Of a DNA stretch of 64,000 nt, positions 32,524 to 49,386 are shown piece after piece. The stretch spans positions 7,750,001 to 7,814,000 of the forward strand of contig NC_060023.1 in NCBI RefSeq assembly GCF_021134715.1, given 5' to 3'. The number at the start of each line of letters is the position of its first letter. Position 1 is the stretch's first letter. The position numbers and the translations under genes were made by a program. The DNA is from Daphnia pulex. Lineage: Eukaryota > Arthropoda > Branchiopoda > Diplostraca > Daphniidae. Under the pieces are notes generated by a model, which was given only the letters and a program-made list of their open reading frames with translations, did no database searches and was not told the DNA's origin.

Positions 32524-35137
32524 TCAGACTAGGGCTACAAGATTAGGGGCGGCGGCAGCAGGTCCGCCGATCGGGATGGAACGCTTAATCGAGGCGTATT
32601 CCTGAGGCCGGCAGATTTTCTTCCAGACGTAATATTTAGATCTTTATGCACTGGCTGGCCGTTTTCGATGGTAACTGCGCGTAGGCTACATAAAATAAAT
32701 TAAATTGGAATTCCAAATGAACAAGACAATCGATCAACTTACATGTTGAGCAACTTGGGGGAAAATTTTGCCTTGCTGGAGCAAAGCGGCGTGAAAGACG
32801 GCCATCTCTTCCGCGTCCAGTTATTGAGGACGTTGTGACTGGCGTTGGCCGGTTGGGTCAACAAGTGTAAATTGGCGGCTTGGATGTCGCCATGAAAATG
32901 GGTCACGACGGCCAGCACCTCTTCCTCGGTCCGCTTGGGGCGTTGGGCTTGTCGCCAGAGAGCTGGGAAGCGGAACTTGTGGCGGACTCACCAATTTGTC
33001 CCTGACTAGATTCCAATAAGGTCTAGCCCCGTTTCGTTTTGGATTCAACATGAGGTTGTGGCGGGTGGTAGTGGCCGGCGAAAACGACGACGCTAATAGT
33101 TCATGGCGCTGACGAATTGGCCGCCGTTGCCATTGCCCAGTATCAAGACGTCGTCCATCTCGTCGCCTTGGCGCTTGTTACATTTCTTGCCGGCCATCGA
33201 TTTGCGCCGCTTGACGTCGCCCGCTTCGTTGTCGTTGGCCTTTTAGGCTCTCGACGGCCGACTTTTCTTGACTTTGACGGGCTTGAGCAAAACGGGAGAC
33301 GACTGCGGAAGCTGCTGCTGCTGATGATCCAACTGATCCGGTGGCTGGTCCTGTTCCACCAACTGCTGCCTAGCCCGTCCGTGGCGACGATGGTCAAATC
33401 GGCTGCATAGTCCCAACCGCCTTCTCGTCTCCATGTTGTACAAGACGCTGTTGGCGCAGTTGATCATGAAATTGTTCTGGTTGTGGCCCGATCCACTCGG
33501 GAAACTTGAAGTGGAATAGAATCCCACAGCGTCCTGCTGCTGCTGCTGCGGCTGGAAGCGCTGCAAGTGCGGAAGAGAGGAAACCGACGGACTAACCGGA
33601 GACAAAGTCGGGGTGTAAGGGGACGCGTCAACACCACATGGATTGGTATCCTCCTCCTCCGCCGGAACAAGTGTCGACGCTGTTGCTGTTGTGCGTGTAA
33701 TCCGGCTGGTTGGAGTTTTGCTGATGCTGGATTTAATGCTGCGGGGAGCAGACCGACGGCGGCGTCGAAGGCGACGGCTCGAAACCGAATCCGGCGCCCA
33801 CTAATCCGGCAACGACACTCGTCTCGTGCTGGTGGCGATACGACACGTAGCCGCCGTCGTGTTTGTGCTGGAATAAACCGTCGTGTTGGTGCTGGAATAA
33901 GCCGCCGTTCAGGCCCACCGGATCATATCCGTAAATGCCCACAGAGGCCACAACGACCGATTCATTGACGACGTGATCTCCAGCGCTGCTGGCCAGATAT
34001 TGCGACAAATCACAGTACTAGCACACGCCGTTCTGGCCATAATGTTGCTGTTGGTGGTGACTTCCGCCGCTGTTGTCCGTGTCCGACTGTAGGTCCAGCC
34101 GTCCAGGCTGCTGATGTCGGATAACAGCGCGGAAGCTGCGGCTGCCGAAACCCAAGATGAAACGGATCGATGAGTTAGGACGTCAATGGATTAGATTGAC
34201 AATGGATTCCTACAGTCTGGTGGAAAATGCGGAATCGTCCAGTAACGGGGACGTCACTCAGTGCAGAGGAGGACGACGATGACGTCAAGAAAAAGTTTTC
34301 AACGCGTGATGGTTGTTGCTGTGGTGGTGGTGCAAGTTATGCAATACGGAAGCAACTCCACCTTCGCTACTTGCCGGATCGCCATCAGGTAATGCATCCA
34401 TATCATCTTCCAAGGCTCTGTGAAGGCTGACTGGGCTGAGAGCCAATAGTGATCCTGTTTTTTAAAGATGAAAACTATTTAGTGAATTTTTCATCCATTA
34501 CTTCGTCAAAATTAACTTGTACCTTCGAAATAATCTTCCGGCTCTAATTTGGGAATGAGCGGCTGCTGAGCTTCCATCGAGTCTCTTTGATTCTCTTCTC
34601 AATCTCTTCTCATCAACATAACAACCGCTTCCGGTTGACTGACCGGTTGAACTGGGATCGGTTAGGCATGAGAATGTTGTTCTTGTTGTTGGACACTGCC
34701 AACAACAGAACTGGTGGATGGACAACGACGACGCCGACGTGGTTTCAGACACCGAAGAAAAAGTACCTGAAGAACCTGAAGAAGAAGAACCCATCAAAGT
34801 CGTGGAAGAATTGTTGGCCGCCATATTATTCCGCCGCTGGATGATGTTCTCTTCGATGAGGGCCCGCACCGAGACGGAAGCCGTCAAAAGCGGCGGCGTG
34901 TTGGGATCTCTTTTACTGTTGCCCGGCTTTTTGCTACTTCCACCTTCGCCGCTTCCTCCCCCTCCGCCACTCCCGCCGCCGGATCCGTTTCCCGACCCTC
35001 TGGATCCGCTGCATTCGGACTCTTTCTTGAGGAAACCGCCGTGCAGGCGCATGTGGCCAATAAGGGCCGCTGGCACACGTTGCATTCGACCAGCCGGCCG
35101 GAAACCCCTCCGTTGGCTCTAGTCCCGTCATTGGTCA
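32524..35137 (-). pseudogene. ELM2-SANT zinc-finger corepressor gene, broken
   Basis: Minus-strand remnants in several frames follow the order of ELM2-SANT proteins (MIDEAS/TRERF1/ZNF541 type), which bind histone deacetylases. There is a C2H2 finger VECNVCQR...LIGHMRLHGGFLKK near 35050-35110. Low-complexity Gly/Ser and Gln regions follow, then RTEEEVLAVVTHFHGDIQAA, LHLLTQPANASHNVLNNW, AEEMAVFHAALLQQGKIFPQ, and after a short intron LPSKTASQCIKI and YYVWKKICRPQEYASIK. The frame breaks at several points: inside the zinc finger, after NNW, and by four extra bases between KI and YYVWKK (ATCTAAATATTACG). Introns remain, so it arose by DNA duplication or decay in place, not by retrocopying. Confidence 0.6.
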
Positions 35138-35250
35138 AAGTCATTTGGGAAATGTCACTGTAAGCAAGTTGTTTTAAAACAGAGGAGGATTCTAGAAAAG
35201 AACTGCTAGATGTTATCGGGAATAGCCTCCCTCTTTCTAAAAGTGTTCGA
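35138..35250. repeat. Dispersed repeat, shared with 6405-6517
   Basis: Matches the 113-base segment at 6405-6517 (GTCATTTGGGAAATGTCACT to CTTTCTAAAAGTGTT). It begins exactly where recognisable ELM2-SANT pseudogene sequence ends. Confidence 0.7.
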
Positions 35251-35351
35251 AGCGATCGATGATTTATGTAAGTTGTCCTTGTTTGATGACGATTTATTTA
35301 CAAATACATTACAGTTCCTTGGAATTTTAACGAAAAATGATGCATCATATT

Positions 35352-38300
35352 TCAAATAGTGATATACTTGTCCAGATACATACGAGCAACATCGGAACCA
35401 GAATTGGAAAAATCAGCCGACCGATAGATGAGCGATAAATTAAAGGCGATTTCTCTGGATAAGTCGAATACATGAGCATTCTCTCCGCGTGTGACGCTTG
35501 GCTTGTGTTGCAGAGCTTTTTTACTAAAAAATAACACATTTTTTAGTTTAAAAAACGGCAAAATGTTATATAATACAAGTAAACAACGTTATATGTTAAA
35601 TAAATATGTAATACAAGTAAACTGTGCTTACTAAAAGTCCACAGCATGAGCTAAAAGGCCAAGCTGATGCATTCCCCGGCCGATGTTGTAGTAAACCTCT
35701 TGACAGTCCCCTCTTGATTTCAGATAAGCATCGAAGAAGGAACAAGCTTGAGTAACAAGCGAATGCTTCCCGCTAGAAAACTTTTGACATGTCAACTGAA
35801 CCAGGACAATTGCAGAAAGCAGCAAAAACAACGGATTGTCGGGATCAATTTTGCACGCCGACATATAAGCATCTATGCAAAATTAAGAACGATTAAATTT
35901 AATAAATCAAAATTTTGCTTTGCCATCTTACCTAAGGCGCGCTTGTATGTACCGCTGGCTAAACACGTGTGACCGTTCAAAACACTTAAGACAGACATGT
36001 TTGGGGTGTTTCCGAAGTAGCCGCACAAGAAAACGATTGTAGCGCACATCGTCCCCTCGCATGATAACCTGTTGAAACGAAAACGTCGAACCAATTATAA
36101 CGAACGATGGTAAAGATAAGGTAAGTATTTTCACCTGAATCATGAGGTTCAAAGCTCTTTTGTTATCCAGGTTGTTACGTAAGAGCAAACCACGGGCTAG
36201 GTTATAAGCATAATACGAGTCGCCTTTAGCTAAACACACTTGAAGGGTGATGAACTGAATTTCTCTGCAAATTTCTCTCTTGCTTCTGAAAAGCGGTGAC
36301 GTAAGAGCCGTAAAACAGATTCTCTCCAACTCCACCAGACGTTTCTCCTTGAACAGGTATTCACACGTTAGCCGGAGGAGTCGATATTCTTCTTCTAACT
36401 CGATCGACGATGCTCCAAAGTCCAATTCTTCCACGTCCGAATCTTCATCCGCCGACTCCCACCCTACTTTTTTGGCGCCGCACGCTTTGTTCACTTCGTC
36501 CTTGGATTGAATATTCGAGGCGTCACGCATCATCAGCAATTTGTAAGCCGCAACGAACTGATTCATTTTTCCTTCTTTCAAAAGCAAGAGGCACTTGTGA
36601 TGCAAAACGCTGGCTTCAATCCGAGTAGCTTCCGAGTCTTGCGTTACAGCTTCCAAAGCTTCTTCGTCGACCTGTTAACACGGAAACGATTAGACTGGAA
36701 AACGATATAAGTTGTCTTAAGGTAGTTACCTAATTTGGTGAACAATTCTGCTAGAGATATTTTAGCATCCTCCCTTGATGGCACTAGATGAATAACATGT
36801 CGGAATGCCACGATTGCTTCGTCTGACCGATTGAGAGCATTGAGACAGTTTGCATATTTCAGCCAAACTTCAGCTTGAGAAAAGGATTTACTTTTTGTTA
36901 GGATCTCTAGCAATGTCCTGTTATGAAAAAAGAAATATGACAATTTAAAGGTTGCAAAATAATTACTTTTGGATTTCTCTTACAAAGCTTGTTGATGGAA
37001 TTCTTTTTCTACTAGGGCCTCGGCAACGTCGAGGTGGATACCCCCAAAACTTTCGACGTCATGCTCCATAAAAGTTTCGATCAAAGGAAATGCAAATTCT
37101 TGTTTGTTAAAGTAAACCAAGGCAATGCAGAGCTTGCTGAGAATGCCTATTGGCAGTTCTTCCGTCAGTTCCATAGATTCCGTTTCTTCGAGATCAATTT
37201 CGTCGATTATGTTATTGTTAAACACCAACCCGCAATGTCTATTAAGAGTCTGTAAGTGCAATTAAATTGAATTCATTATTTCAGTGAATAGGTAACGGTT
37301 GAAAGAGTTCACCGAACTTTTATGACATCGAGATAATGTTTCGTCAAGATCTGGAGTTCCAATAAAAGGTTAAAATGATTCATTTTGAAATTATCTGCGC
37401 AGGTGACAAGAGCATTACTGAGCGCCCTACGCGCTGAATGCAAGTTGCCACTCTCAATGTAAATCCTGGCAATTTTTTCAGCAAGCTCGACCCATTCATT
37501 TTTCTTTTGTTCATTTTCCGGTTGGACACCTCGCAACATAGTCAGGCGAGCTTTCAACTGCTCTTTTTCAGCACCAATTGATTCCAACACCTGGCATCGA
37601 CTGAAACACACAGAATAAAACACATCAGAAATAGTATTTAAATTATATTCTTTGTACGTTACCGTTCATGAATTTGAAGATTTGTAGGGTCTGCTTGAAC
37701 AGCTTTGGCAAGGCATTTCTTTGCCTGTATCTCATCTCTTCGCTTCAAACACACCTGAAATAGAGCGAACAATTTTAGTATTGAAGTAGAAGATATCTGC
37801 ATTCCGACGAATTTGATTTTCATAAAAAAAAGCTGCTTTATAGATCTAAAATATTTTACCTGGGCTAATTGTAACCATTCATTGGCCTGTTGGGGAGATT
37901 GAGGAGATAAATATGCAGCTATTAAAGATAACTGGTATGACATTTCATCATCTCTCTGGTCCTTATAGCACATGCTTAGAAATTGAAAAGGTTCAGCATA
38001 ACTTGGGGCCTAAAAATATAAGTGAATGAAAAACAATTATATTAGCAAAACACCCACAATTTTATAATGAATTTACCTGTCTAATTATTTCCTTGCAGAG
38101 GTTGATGGCATCTTCATTCTCACCCCTTGCATATCTCAAGTTTGCTTCACCCATGAGACCTTCGTATTGGAAAAATTCAAATTTGCAGGCCATTATTGTA
38201 AACACATATTTAACAAAAAAAGAATATTTGGTTACCTTGTAAATGTGGTGGAAGTCTTTTTGTAACTGGTGTGCATTTTCTCTTTTTCACTGGGTTGGAA

Positions 38301-38704
38301 GATTCTTCAGGAAAATATTCTGGGTCATTTGAGTTTCTTTCCAGCACTTCTTCTTCATAATCTGTATCAGATGAGTCTTCCATGCCAGACTCGGAACCAT
38401 CTGAGTTTTCTACTCTTGTCATGAAGTATTCAAACGACACTATTCCTTCCAGATAACCATCAGTAATAGCTATTTGTTCCTCATCTGCCTTTGGAATAAC
38501 AGTATCATCAGTATTTGCTGGATGATCAGATACCATGTCTTCCTCTGAAATGTTTATGTAGAAGATTTCCCACAAGCCATTTTCTGCCGAATGTAAAGGT
38601 GTTCCTTCATTGATGATAGTAACTCTTGAACTATCACAAGAAGCCACAATAACTTGATCATCTGAAAGGAGCTGTGGTTGCACTTCTTCATCTCTGCTCT
38701 CCAT
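35352..38704 (-). CDS. GTF3C3: TFIIIC subunit 3 (TFIIIC102), TPR protein
   Basis: Eleven exons join on the minus strand: 38704-38236, 38159-38077, 38009-37860, 37754-37663, 37600-37318, 37249-36984, 36917-36730, 36661-36135, 36068-35932, 35872-35632, 35523-35352; about 868 residues. TFIIIC recruits TFIIIB and RNA polymerase III to tRNA genes, and this subunit is a TPR scaffold. Visible features are an acidic N-terminus, LPPHLQGLMGEANLRYARGE opening the TPR array, repeats such as EVWLKYANCLNALNRSDEAI, and the conserved end AFNLSLIYRSADFSNSG. Exon 9 has one extra base in a CCCCAAA run near 36000-36006: VRLLRKHP continues as NMSVLSVLNGH only after a shift. The donor of exon 5 (AAA then GTTCGG) is weak. 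Alternative start at 38755. Confidence 0.9.
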
Positions 38705-39029
38705 CGTGAAATAATATAAAAATTCGATTCGAGTGAAAGTCAACAGCAAGAACAATTTTTCTTCAATTGTTAGATTGAAAAGAACGGTTTAGTTTAAAAC
38801 GCTACTTCAGGGGCATCAGGGCCGGTCGAAGCTAACGTTGCATGTGTTCACACGAAACGCGCGAAACGAAACAGACGACGATCACGTGACGACTGACGAT
38901 TGTGTATCATTTGTAATTTGTATCAAGCATGGTCGGATTGAATCCACTCCGCATGCTGCCCAATAGGCTCAGGGGTCCCAGCAGGGGCAGCATGAGGACG
39001 TTGCGGAGTGCATTCATTTCGACCAATCG
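38705..39029. other. Upstream of GTF3C3
   Basis: Contains a CACGTG E-box near 38884. No gene is supported; it leads into the second galactosyltransferase remnant. Confidence 0.35.
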
Positions 39030-39850
39030 AAAGCATTTTTTGCGAATGCCAATCAAAATAGAAAGTTGCTGTTGTTGTATTCCATTCCGTGACAGATCAG
39101 AACATTTGCCTATATTTCTTCGCCACTTGCAACCGTTTCTCCAGGACAGCAACTAAAAGCTACACCATCATAGTCGTAGAGCAATCTAGTTAGGTTATCC
39201 ACAAAAATTTTACACTATTCACGATTCTGTTGCTTGTTGCTGATTTTGCATTTCCTCTATAACGAACAGATGGTTCATCGTTCAATCGAGGAATGCTGTT
39301 AAACATTGGCTTTACTGAGGCTCTATTATTACAGGATAAGTATCCATGTTTCATATTTCATTACGTTGATTAACGATTGATTATCTACCGGAGGATGACA
39401 GACATCTTTATGTTCTTAACTCATGTTCAGAAGATGGGAAACCACGGCAAATGGCTTTTTCAATCGACTATTGGTATAATTACAGATATATTAAATACTC
39501 CGCATTATATTTGTATAATTAATAGCATGTACCGGTATACTGTTCTTCAATTTAACATAATTACAGGCCAGTTCCCAGATACTTTTTCGGTAGAGTCAGC
39601 GCAATTTCGATCCATGATTTTCAACAAATCAACGTCTATTCAAATTTGTTCTGGGTCTTGGGTGGTGAGGACGATCAGTTGTATGAACGTATCTTATTTA
39701 ATAACTTGACAGTGACCAGAATTTTCGACGACCAGCCATCGCTCGTCCATCGTGCACGATACAAGACGCTTTCCCACAAAAAAGCCGAACCCAATCCAGA
39801 TAGGAAGAAGATATACAGCAGGAAGGATCACTTCGTTTCGAAACTGATGG
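39030..39850 (+). pseudogene. Beta-1,4-galactosyltransferase pseudogene, copy 2
   Basis: Same fragment as at 8240-8935 and better preserved. It has CIPFRDRSEHLPIFLRHL, YTIIVVEQ, LNIGFTEALL, LPEDDRHLYV-like remains, then FFGRVSAISIHDFQQINVY, NLFWVLGGEDDQLYERIL and FNNLTVTRIFDDQPSLVHRA. Small indels and stops break the frame, and the metal-binding and sugar-nucleotide regions are altered (WVLGGEDD for WGWGGEDD). It is non-functional. It lies in a block that also repeats exon 1 of the glycosyltransferase-like gene. Confidence 0.8.
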
Positions 39851-40167
39851 GCTTTCCAATCTTCAATACCGGAGACCCGATTTGCAATTCAAAACCCTTT
39901 ATACTCACATTCTTGTGGATATCCAGGAAAATATACAGCTAATATAAATTACTATGTAATATAATTATAGGTAACAGTATCTCGTCTCCCTAGAATTTTA
40001 TCGAATTTCATCCGAATTTTATCTATGGACAAGGGGAGGCATTAAGTTGAGAGTGAAAGGGTGAAGAGGCACTTCACCTATTGTCGGGAGGGGAGTCTTA
40101 TATTGTCCAATCAGTTCTTTCCTCTCCTGTACTATAAGTGACTATAAGTAATGTGTTAAAGCAACTT
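39851..40167. other. Spacer inside the duplicate block
   Basis: About 320 bases not shared with the other block. In the left block the corresponding place is occupied by more than 5 kb, including the LINE and the terminal-inverted-repeat element. Confidence 0.45.
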
Positions 40168-40740
40168 CGAGAACGCGCGGCGTAACGGAGCGCAACGTGT
40201 AAAATTTACGTGCTTTATAAAGATTTCGCCCTTTATGGGACCATGCCACAATTCCTTTGTACTTTGCACTTTAAAACCGCCGTGCTGTCGCTAGTGTAAA
40301 AGAATCTTTTAGTAATCAGTCAACGTGAAACTCATGTTCTGGCATATAGCCGAAAACGTTCCGCTCCGGAATGTATAACATTAACTTTATGCGAAGGCAT
40401 AACATGCTAACATGAGCATTTTTCCTTGCATTTTGCACAGCCAGTTTAAAAATGGTTTTGTTTTACGTAAACTGTCAATTATAATGTTATTTCGTTTGTG
40501 ACTGTGATGGTTATTTTTGCGTATTTTTGTTTTTTACACGCCCATTCCTCAAGAACGTCACTTTCTAATACGCCTACTAGGTCCATTTAAATCAACTTGT
40601 AGTTACTCCTCTGCTGATAGAAGAGGTCCTAATCAAAAGATCATCAGCTATTCTGTTTATGGCAACTTTTCAGGGCATGATCACATAAAAAAAATATATT
40701 CTTCCATTTAAAGACCCCCTTAAATTGATACCCTCGATAT
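40168..40740 (+). pseudogene. Duplicate of exon 1 and promoter of the glycosyltransferase-like gene
   Basis: Matches 14438-15021. The leader CGAGAACG...TAACGGAGCGCAA is kept, then RLLGPFKSTCSYS, ADRRGPNQKIISYSVYGNF and SGHDHIKK in a partly open frame, with shifts around the membrane anchor and after HIKK. Only exon 1 is present; the sequence after the hairpin element (41012 on) matches the start of the parental intron briefly and then diverges. Dead fragment. Confidence 0.75.
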
Positions 40741-41007
40741 GGGGCTCTTCGGGATCTGTTTTATTTAGCCGATTTATCTGGCAACGCAGCATGGCGCCAG
40801 TCTTTTTTGAGGGAAGAACGGGGAGAAGAGGGAGAATGGGACGAGTGGGAGGGAGGAGGGCGTACGAAAAAAAAGGGGACCCACGTTTCCTCTTCTCCCC
40901 CATTCGTCCCATTCTCCCTCTTCTCCCCGTTCTTCCCTCAAAAAAGACTGGCGCCATGCTGCGTTGCCAGATAAATCGGCTAAATAAAACAGATCCCGAA
41001 GAGCCCC
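40741..41007. mobile_element. 267-base hairpin MITE with 104-base perfect arms
   Basis: Starts GGGGCTCTTCGGGATCTG and ends with its exact complement. The arms are identical for 104 bases, with a 59-base centre. Flanked on both sides by ATAT (TA or ATAT duplication). The parental sequence at 15007-15024 lacks the element, so this is a filled site with its empty counterpart in the same window. No coding capacity; the open frames across it are artefacts of the palindrome. Confidence 0.9.
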
Positions 41008-41011
41008 ATAT

Positions 41012-42014
41012 CCAGGGAAATATACATAATTTTTGCTATTTGGTAAAAAAATATGTTCACGTTGCGGGTGTGTTTCAGAAAATTGTTGCTATGGATCATA
41101 ACCTAGCTGTGTTTAGCCCTACAGACTTAAATAATCAATGCCTATGCTATGATCCCTACAAAGTAATTCACTTTGCGTATCGAAAAATTATGTTTCTTGA
41201 AAAAAAATTTTGTATTAATTTTTGTTTTCCTAAATTTTAAAAGTTTCTGCAACCTTTGGCATAGTTATCAACCATTATCAAGATATCAACAATCTGGAGC
41301 CTCTGATTTTTTCCTAAATTTACAAGATTTATTATGATTATTGAAATTTAATAACGATTAAAATAGTGAGACAATAAAACGACTTACCTAAAACATCATG
41401 ACTTTCATCACAAAAATTATGTAAGATGTTTTTTTCATTCAAAACTTATTCGAGAACCCTTTCGATAAGTTTTTCAAACCGCAATCAAGTAGAATCCATC
41501 TCCATCTCTTGATGGATAAAAGAAACATAAAATAGATTTCGGATTTCTTCACAATTTCTTTCTAAACACCGTCAGATGAAAACCCCCAAAAATTGAGATT
41601 TTTAGATAAATAATTTACAGAAGCATTTTTGTTCATTTTAATTAACAAATTATTGTTTTTTTCGTATTTACCCTTTAGTGTAACTTTCTCCCGTTCGAAG
41701 CGCTGTAGGTAAAATACGGATTTACAGAAGGAGAACTGAAGAAGGCCAGAAGCTGTGTTCGTGGGGTAGCTAATTGTAATTAAACACAAATTCATGGAAA
41801 AGCTTTAAAAATATTGGCGAACCAGGCCGTCCTTGGGTTTGATTGACGTCCATTTACAACCATTCCATCTTCGAAATAGTGATTCTCTTAATGTCGACGT
41901 CGGTGGCTTGAATCGGTAAGCACTAAGCAATTGCCAGGACTGCATTTTCATGTGTGGTATCCATTAACTCTCTATTGACTCAGTATTTTGTTTTTTTCTT
42001 TTTTCTAGTTCATC
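41012..42014. other. Intergenic, with ariadne-2 5' untranslated exon
   Basis: Mostly AT-rich with no gene. A likely leader exon of ariadne-2 ends at 41915 (GAATCG then GTAAGC), and its acceptor TTTTCTAG at 42001-42008 precedes the start codon by six bases. Confidence 0.5.
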
Positions 42015-43843
42015 ATGTCAAATAATGATAATGATTCTGATGTGGAATATTCTGAAACAGAAGAATGTGGTTATGATGATTACTACAATCCTTGTGATGA
42101 TGCCGACAGTGAATCGATGAACCAAAAGAAGTGTGATCCTGAACATTTTGAATTTGAATGTCTAACGGTTGATCAGGTCAGTGTAACAAATTTATACATG
42201 CAATGAAATTGGAGAAATCAACTGTTTGTTTTTTTAAATTATAGGTGGATAGGTTATTGAATGAACTGGTTGAAACTTTAAGCAGTCGGCTGAGGTTGAC
42301 ACCGTCTCTTTCAAAACTGCTTCTACATGCTCATAACTGGGCTTTAGACTCAGTCATTAAAATGTATCTGGAAGATTCTTCTCAACTTCTAGTTCAATCT
42401 AAACTTAAACCAGATAAAACTCCTGTGGTGAAAACCTTATCCAAAACTCTAGTTTGTCCCATTTGCATTATTATGCTACCCAAAGATGTCTTTTGTGGAA
42501 TTGGTTGCAGCCACCTCTTTTGCAAGGGATGTTGGAATGCTTATCTTGAAACTCAGGTCATGCATGGTGTGTCTACAGGTATAAATTTGTTAATCAATGT
42601 TATATTGAACAATTCTAACCTTTTTGTTCCTGTGTGAATAGCAACTGAATGCATGGGATGTTCTGTTATGGCAACAGAAGACTTTGTCTTGCCTTTATTA
42701 GCCACGCCTCAACTAAAGGAACGTTATGTTCGCCATGCCTTCTCCGACTATGTCAGATCCCATCCTGAACTGAGATTCTGTCCGGGTCCGAATTGTAACA
42801 TAATTATACGGGCCAAAGAAAACAAAGGCAAGCGGATAGTTTGCAGCTCATGCAAGACGACATTCTGGTAATTTTATTTTAGAAACTTTCTCCATTTCGT
42901 TATATGAAAGAGCTTCTTATATTTTAGTTTTCGATGTGGAAGCGAATATCACGCTCCCACCGATTGTGAAACGATTCGACATTGGCTGACCAAATGTGCA
43001 GATGATAGCGAAACTGCCAACTACATCTCTGCTCATACTAAGGTAAGGATAACTCAAATTTTCATTTAAACGAAAATAATGCTCTTAACGGTCCATCTGC
43101 TTGTTACTAGGTGTGTCCCAAGTGCCAAATTTGTATAGAAAAGAATGGAGGATGTAACCACATGCAATGTTATGGCTGTAAACATGACTTTTGCTGGATG
43201 TGTCTGGGTGATTGGAAGACTCACGGATCAGAATATTACCGTTGTTCACGCTATGAGGAAAATCCCAACGTAGCCAATGAGTCTTCTCACGCTCGGGCCA
43301 AAGAAGCCTTGAAAAAATATCTCCATTACTTTGAAAGAGTAAGTTACTAGAAATTGGCCGATCAAAACTTTGTACTTTTATTGCTATTTTCGAATATTTT
43401 TTAGTGGGAGAATCATGCAAAGAGTTTACGATTGGAGGAGCAAACATTGCAACGGATCCGTGAGCGTATTCAGTGTAAAGTCATGACCGGCACAGATGGT
43501 ACTTGGATTGATTGGCAGTGTTTATTGGATGCTGCCGCCTTGTTGGCACGCTGTAGGTATACTCTTCAGTATACTTACCCTTACGCTTACTACATGGATG
43601 CAGGTCCTCGAAAGGAATTGGTGAGTGATTCGGAAAACGTTAATGCCTTTTTACCAATATTAACGTTCCCACGTCTGTTTATGTTAGTTCGAGTACCAAC
43701 AGGCTCAGTTGGAAGCCGAAATAGAAAATCTATCGTGGAAAGTGGAACGGGCCGAAACGACCGATAGAGGCGATCTGGGCATTCAAATGGACGTTTGCGA
43801 GAAACGGCGCACCACGCTATTGCAAGATTTCCTAGAGTCGTGA
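42015..43843 (+). CDS. ari-2: Ariadne-2 RBR E3 ubiquitin ligase
   Basis: Seven exons join in phase: 42015-42176, 42245-42578, 42642-42867, 42928-43042, 43111-43338, 43405-43620, 43688-43843; 478 residues. An acidic N-terminus is followed by a UBA-like helical segment and RING1 from Cys125 ([16 protein letters not shown]). The IBR domain ([24 protein letters not shown]) and RING2 ([20 protein letters not shown]) come next. Cys294 in NGGCNH is the expected catalytic cysteine that receives ubiquitin from the E2. The C-terminal Ariadne helices ([15 protein letters not shown]) auto-inhibit the ligase until a neddylated cullin, CUL5 for this type, binds. [13 protein letters not shown] is specific to ARIH2 proteins. 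A poly(A) signal is at 44096. No anomaly seen. Confidence 0.95.
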
Positions 43844-44473
43844 AATATTTGCTGGTTAGCAAATGGATTGAATAGGATTTGAAAATTTTTACCAACGCGC
43901 CTGTAACTACGGTCGATAGGTTTTTGGCTTTTACCTGTCGCTTTAGATAGGAATCGAAATTGCGATTGTCTATTGTCATTTGATATTTTTCGTCCTATAC
44001 GTTTATCAGTTGTCCTCAACGTTTTTTGTTTTTCGTTTTTTTTTACTGCGAAATTTTCTTTTTAGTTTTGTTTCGTATTCCCATAGTAACAAATGAATAA
44101 ATTGCATCACTGAAACGTTTACTATTTCCCTTTTTCTTATATTGTCTGAGCAATTTTTTATTAAATAAGGTGCTGGATACTCCGTTACCCTTGTTTATTA
44201 AAAAAAATTATTCAGCCCCATAAATTTTGAAATTTTTTTTTTTATCTTCCATAATTTAAGTGCCTAAGGGGTTTCTTTTCAAAAACACTTCTGTAACGAG
44301 TTGTAAAACGTTGGCGCCAGGTGTCTGGCCAGTTGTCATTTAGTGCGTGGTCTGAAAAACGACAACAAAAATGGACTAAATGTAAAACTTTGTTTAATAT
44401 AATTGGTTTCTTGAAATAGAGAAAAAACAGTGTGTGAAACAATATAACATACTTGTTATTGTATTGTAATAAA
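43844..44473. other. Intergenic between ariadne-2 and BRPF
   Basis: Holds the ariadne-2 3' region with a poly(A) signal (AATAAA, 44096-44101) and the BRPF leader. No other gene. Confidence 0.5.
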
Positions 44474-48741
<4,268 letters not shown>

Positions 48742-49386
48742 ACGTTTATTTTCTTATTTTTAACCTTCATAAAATTCTTTGTTTGATAACCCATCTCGCT
48801 TTGCTCCATTTCATGCGAGTATTTCAAACACGTGTGTTCTCATTGATGCAAACTCATTTTTTTAAATAAAAAAAACGAAAGATTGAAATGAAATCGAATA
48901 ATCAAATCTCCCTATTTTAAATTTTAAAAATATAAAATTGACACTATTAGAAAGTCCCAGTGGAATATGGTAATTTTTCTTGATTCGAACGGGTTATTGT
49001 TTCAGAACTTGCCCGGACTTGCTGTATTTTCGGTTTTCCCAAGCAGTTTGAACCGGTTTTGATCAACCAAGTCGACATGCAAGCATATAGCAACAGATAT
49101 CAAACCACCAACAAAAAAATGTCGATGTTTTTTAGTAGGACGTCGTAGTCGTTATTATCTTTCAACCGAATTCAGCTGCGCATATTATAACAAAGCGACG
49201 ACGGTTAAAATGACTTATGAGGATTAGACTTTATATTATTTTGTTTGCTTTCGGTCTGCTTTTTTCTGTTGAACGATAACATTCCGATGCGAATGACTCC
49301 GCCCATTTCCGCCGAAACTGGTTTGTGATTGGCCGACGTCATCCTGCCTGCGCATGTGCGTAGATTTTCTAGAAACCTGCGTTCTA

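Noticed and set aside
34498-35085. Intact 195-residue zinc-finger protein
   Set aside because: The open frame begins inside a C2H2 finger whose first cysteines lie in another frame, and the rest of the homologous gene downstream is shifted.
40725-41240. 171-codon open frame near the duplicate block
   Set aside because: It runs through the hairpin element and back, so its two ends are mirror images of the palindrome; not a gene.
43590-43979. Minus-strand open frame overlapping ariadne-2 exon 7
   Set aside because: Shadow of the ariadne-2 coding exon and its 3' flank.
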